Assembly: GCA_900320365.1 (NCBI GenBank)
Contig: ONSC01000001.1
Span: forward strand, 1 to 49,183
Reading direction: 5' to 3'
DNA from: an uncultured Bacteroidales bacterium
Lineage (GTDB): Bacteria; Bacteroidota; Bacteroidia; Bacteroidales; UBA932
Length of the DNA stretch: 49,183 bases
Shown here: positions 48,785 to 49,183 of the stretch, one piece after another
Position numbering within the stretch: position 1 is the stretch's first letter
Layout of the letters: each line of letters begins with the position of its first letter
The notes under the pieces: generated by a model
Seen by the model: the letters and a program-made list of their open reading frames with translations, nothing else
Told to the model about the DNA's origin: nothing
Database searches by the model: none
Program-made: the position numbers and the translations under genes

Positions 48785-49183
48785 ATGCGTCTCTGTGGTT
48801 TAGCGGGTTTCTTGACAAGCCTTTTCTTTTGCTCCCTGGGCTGCTCAACTCCCAAGGCAAGCGAGCGTATCATCCTTGGTGACGAGAGGTTTGAGGAATA
48901 CATCCCTTTGATTGAAGGGAAGAAGGTCGCCGTGTTCAGCAACCACACGGGGATTGTCGGAGACAAGGTGACCGAATCAGGCTATGGACCCCATCTTGTC
49001 GATGTGTTAATCAGCAAAGGGATAAACGTCCAGGCGATATTCTCCCCTGAACACGGCTTCCGGGGAACAGCGGACGCCGGGGAGAAAGTCAGCGGAGAAG
49101 TTGATGAAAAGACGGGTGTGGAGATTATCTCGCTTTATGGCGGAGGAGATCCTTACGGGAAAGGGAACATGGATAAGTTCGAC
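48785..49183 (+). CDS. NamZ-like DUF1343 exo-beta-N-acetylmuramidase (C-terminus beyond window)
   Basis: The first 133 codons of a plus-strand gene that runs off the right edge. It opens MRLCGLAGFLTSLFFCSLGC with a lipoprotein signal (lipobox LGC before STPK). The DUF1343 start follows: IPLIEGKKVAVFSNHTGIVG, DVLISKGINVQAIFSPEHGF and RGTADAGEKVSGEVDEKTG, with EIISLYGG. In NamZ (GH171) this region includes the Glu-His near PEHGFRG that belongs to the active site. The family releases terminal N-acetylmuramic acid from peptidoglycan fragments, as part of wall recycling, here at the cell surface or periplasm. Only about one third of the protein is in view. Confidence 0.88.
   Translation, partial: MRLCGLAGFLTSLFFCSLGCSTPKASERIILGDERFEEYIPLIEGKKVAVFSNHTGIVGDKVTESGYGPHLVDVLISKGINVQAIFSPEHGFRGTADAGEKVSGEVDEKTGVEIISLYGGGDPYGKGNMDKFD

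Overview
The window reads as chromosomal DNA of a gut-type Bacteroidota, most likely order Bacteroidales; genus is not resolvable from sequence alone. Reasons: promoter-like sites of the Bacteroidota form TTTG-N19-TAnnTTTG, weak or absent Shine-Dalgarno sites, an RnfBCDGEA complex followed by an outer-membrane barrel gene, DUF3857/transglutaminase and GH2/DUF5107 carbohydrate genes, and a C-terminal-GG-rich alaS linked to an lptG gene. No rRNA, CRISPR array, prophage or intact insertion sequence was seen.

Layout. 1-6.7 kb is an accessory-looking patch: the end of a YerC-type TrpR-like regulator (1-287), a three-gene group on the minus strand with two von Willebrand A (VWA) proteins around a small membrane protein (554-3410), a frameshifted secreted-protein remnant (3528-3912), an AAA+ ATPase whose promoter carries two tandem palindromes (3928-5130), a basic orphan protein and an SGNH esterase. 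6.7-11.5 kb holds a GH123-like enzyme and an alpha/alpha-barrel lipoprotein, probably polysaccharide degradation. 11.6-23.9 kb is one long minus-strand run of 15 tightly spaced genes: two M23 peptidases, a MerR regulator, Nif3-like protein, zinc-ribbon coiled-coil protein, DnaB, a DUF3108 protein, RseC, RnfBCDGEA and an outer-membrane barrel, closed by a clear terminator at 11554-11584.

23.9-29.7 kb is the divergent plus-strand operon alaS - lptG::fmt - thiN. The middle gene is the most striking object in the window: an LPS-export permease (LptG) joined in frame to methionyl-tRNA formyltransferase (Fmt), with no start codon at the normal Fmt N-terminus and a small repeat inserted in the Fmt C-terminal domain. 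29.8-32.8 kb holds a membrane polyferredoxin and a Tat-exported aldo/keto reductase with ferredoxin clusters, a likely redox pair. 32.8-34.8 kb is a secreted beta-helix protein, followed by tRNA-Ser(GGA) with its terminator.

35.2-42.8 kb is a sugar-use cassette without SusC/SusD: GH2 glycosidase, a 1041-residue DUF5107-TPR protein, a sugar-porter transporter, and a divergent AraC-type regulator. 42.8-49.2 kb carries a secreted phosphodiesterase-like lipoprotein, two DUF3857 paralogues (one with an intact transglutaminase triad, one with all three residues lost), a Tat-exported Gfo/Idh/MocA oxidoreductase, and the start of a NamZ-like (DUF1343) muramidase cut by the window end.

Calls rest on reading motifs by eye; no database search was possible.
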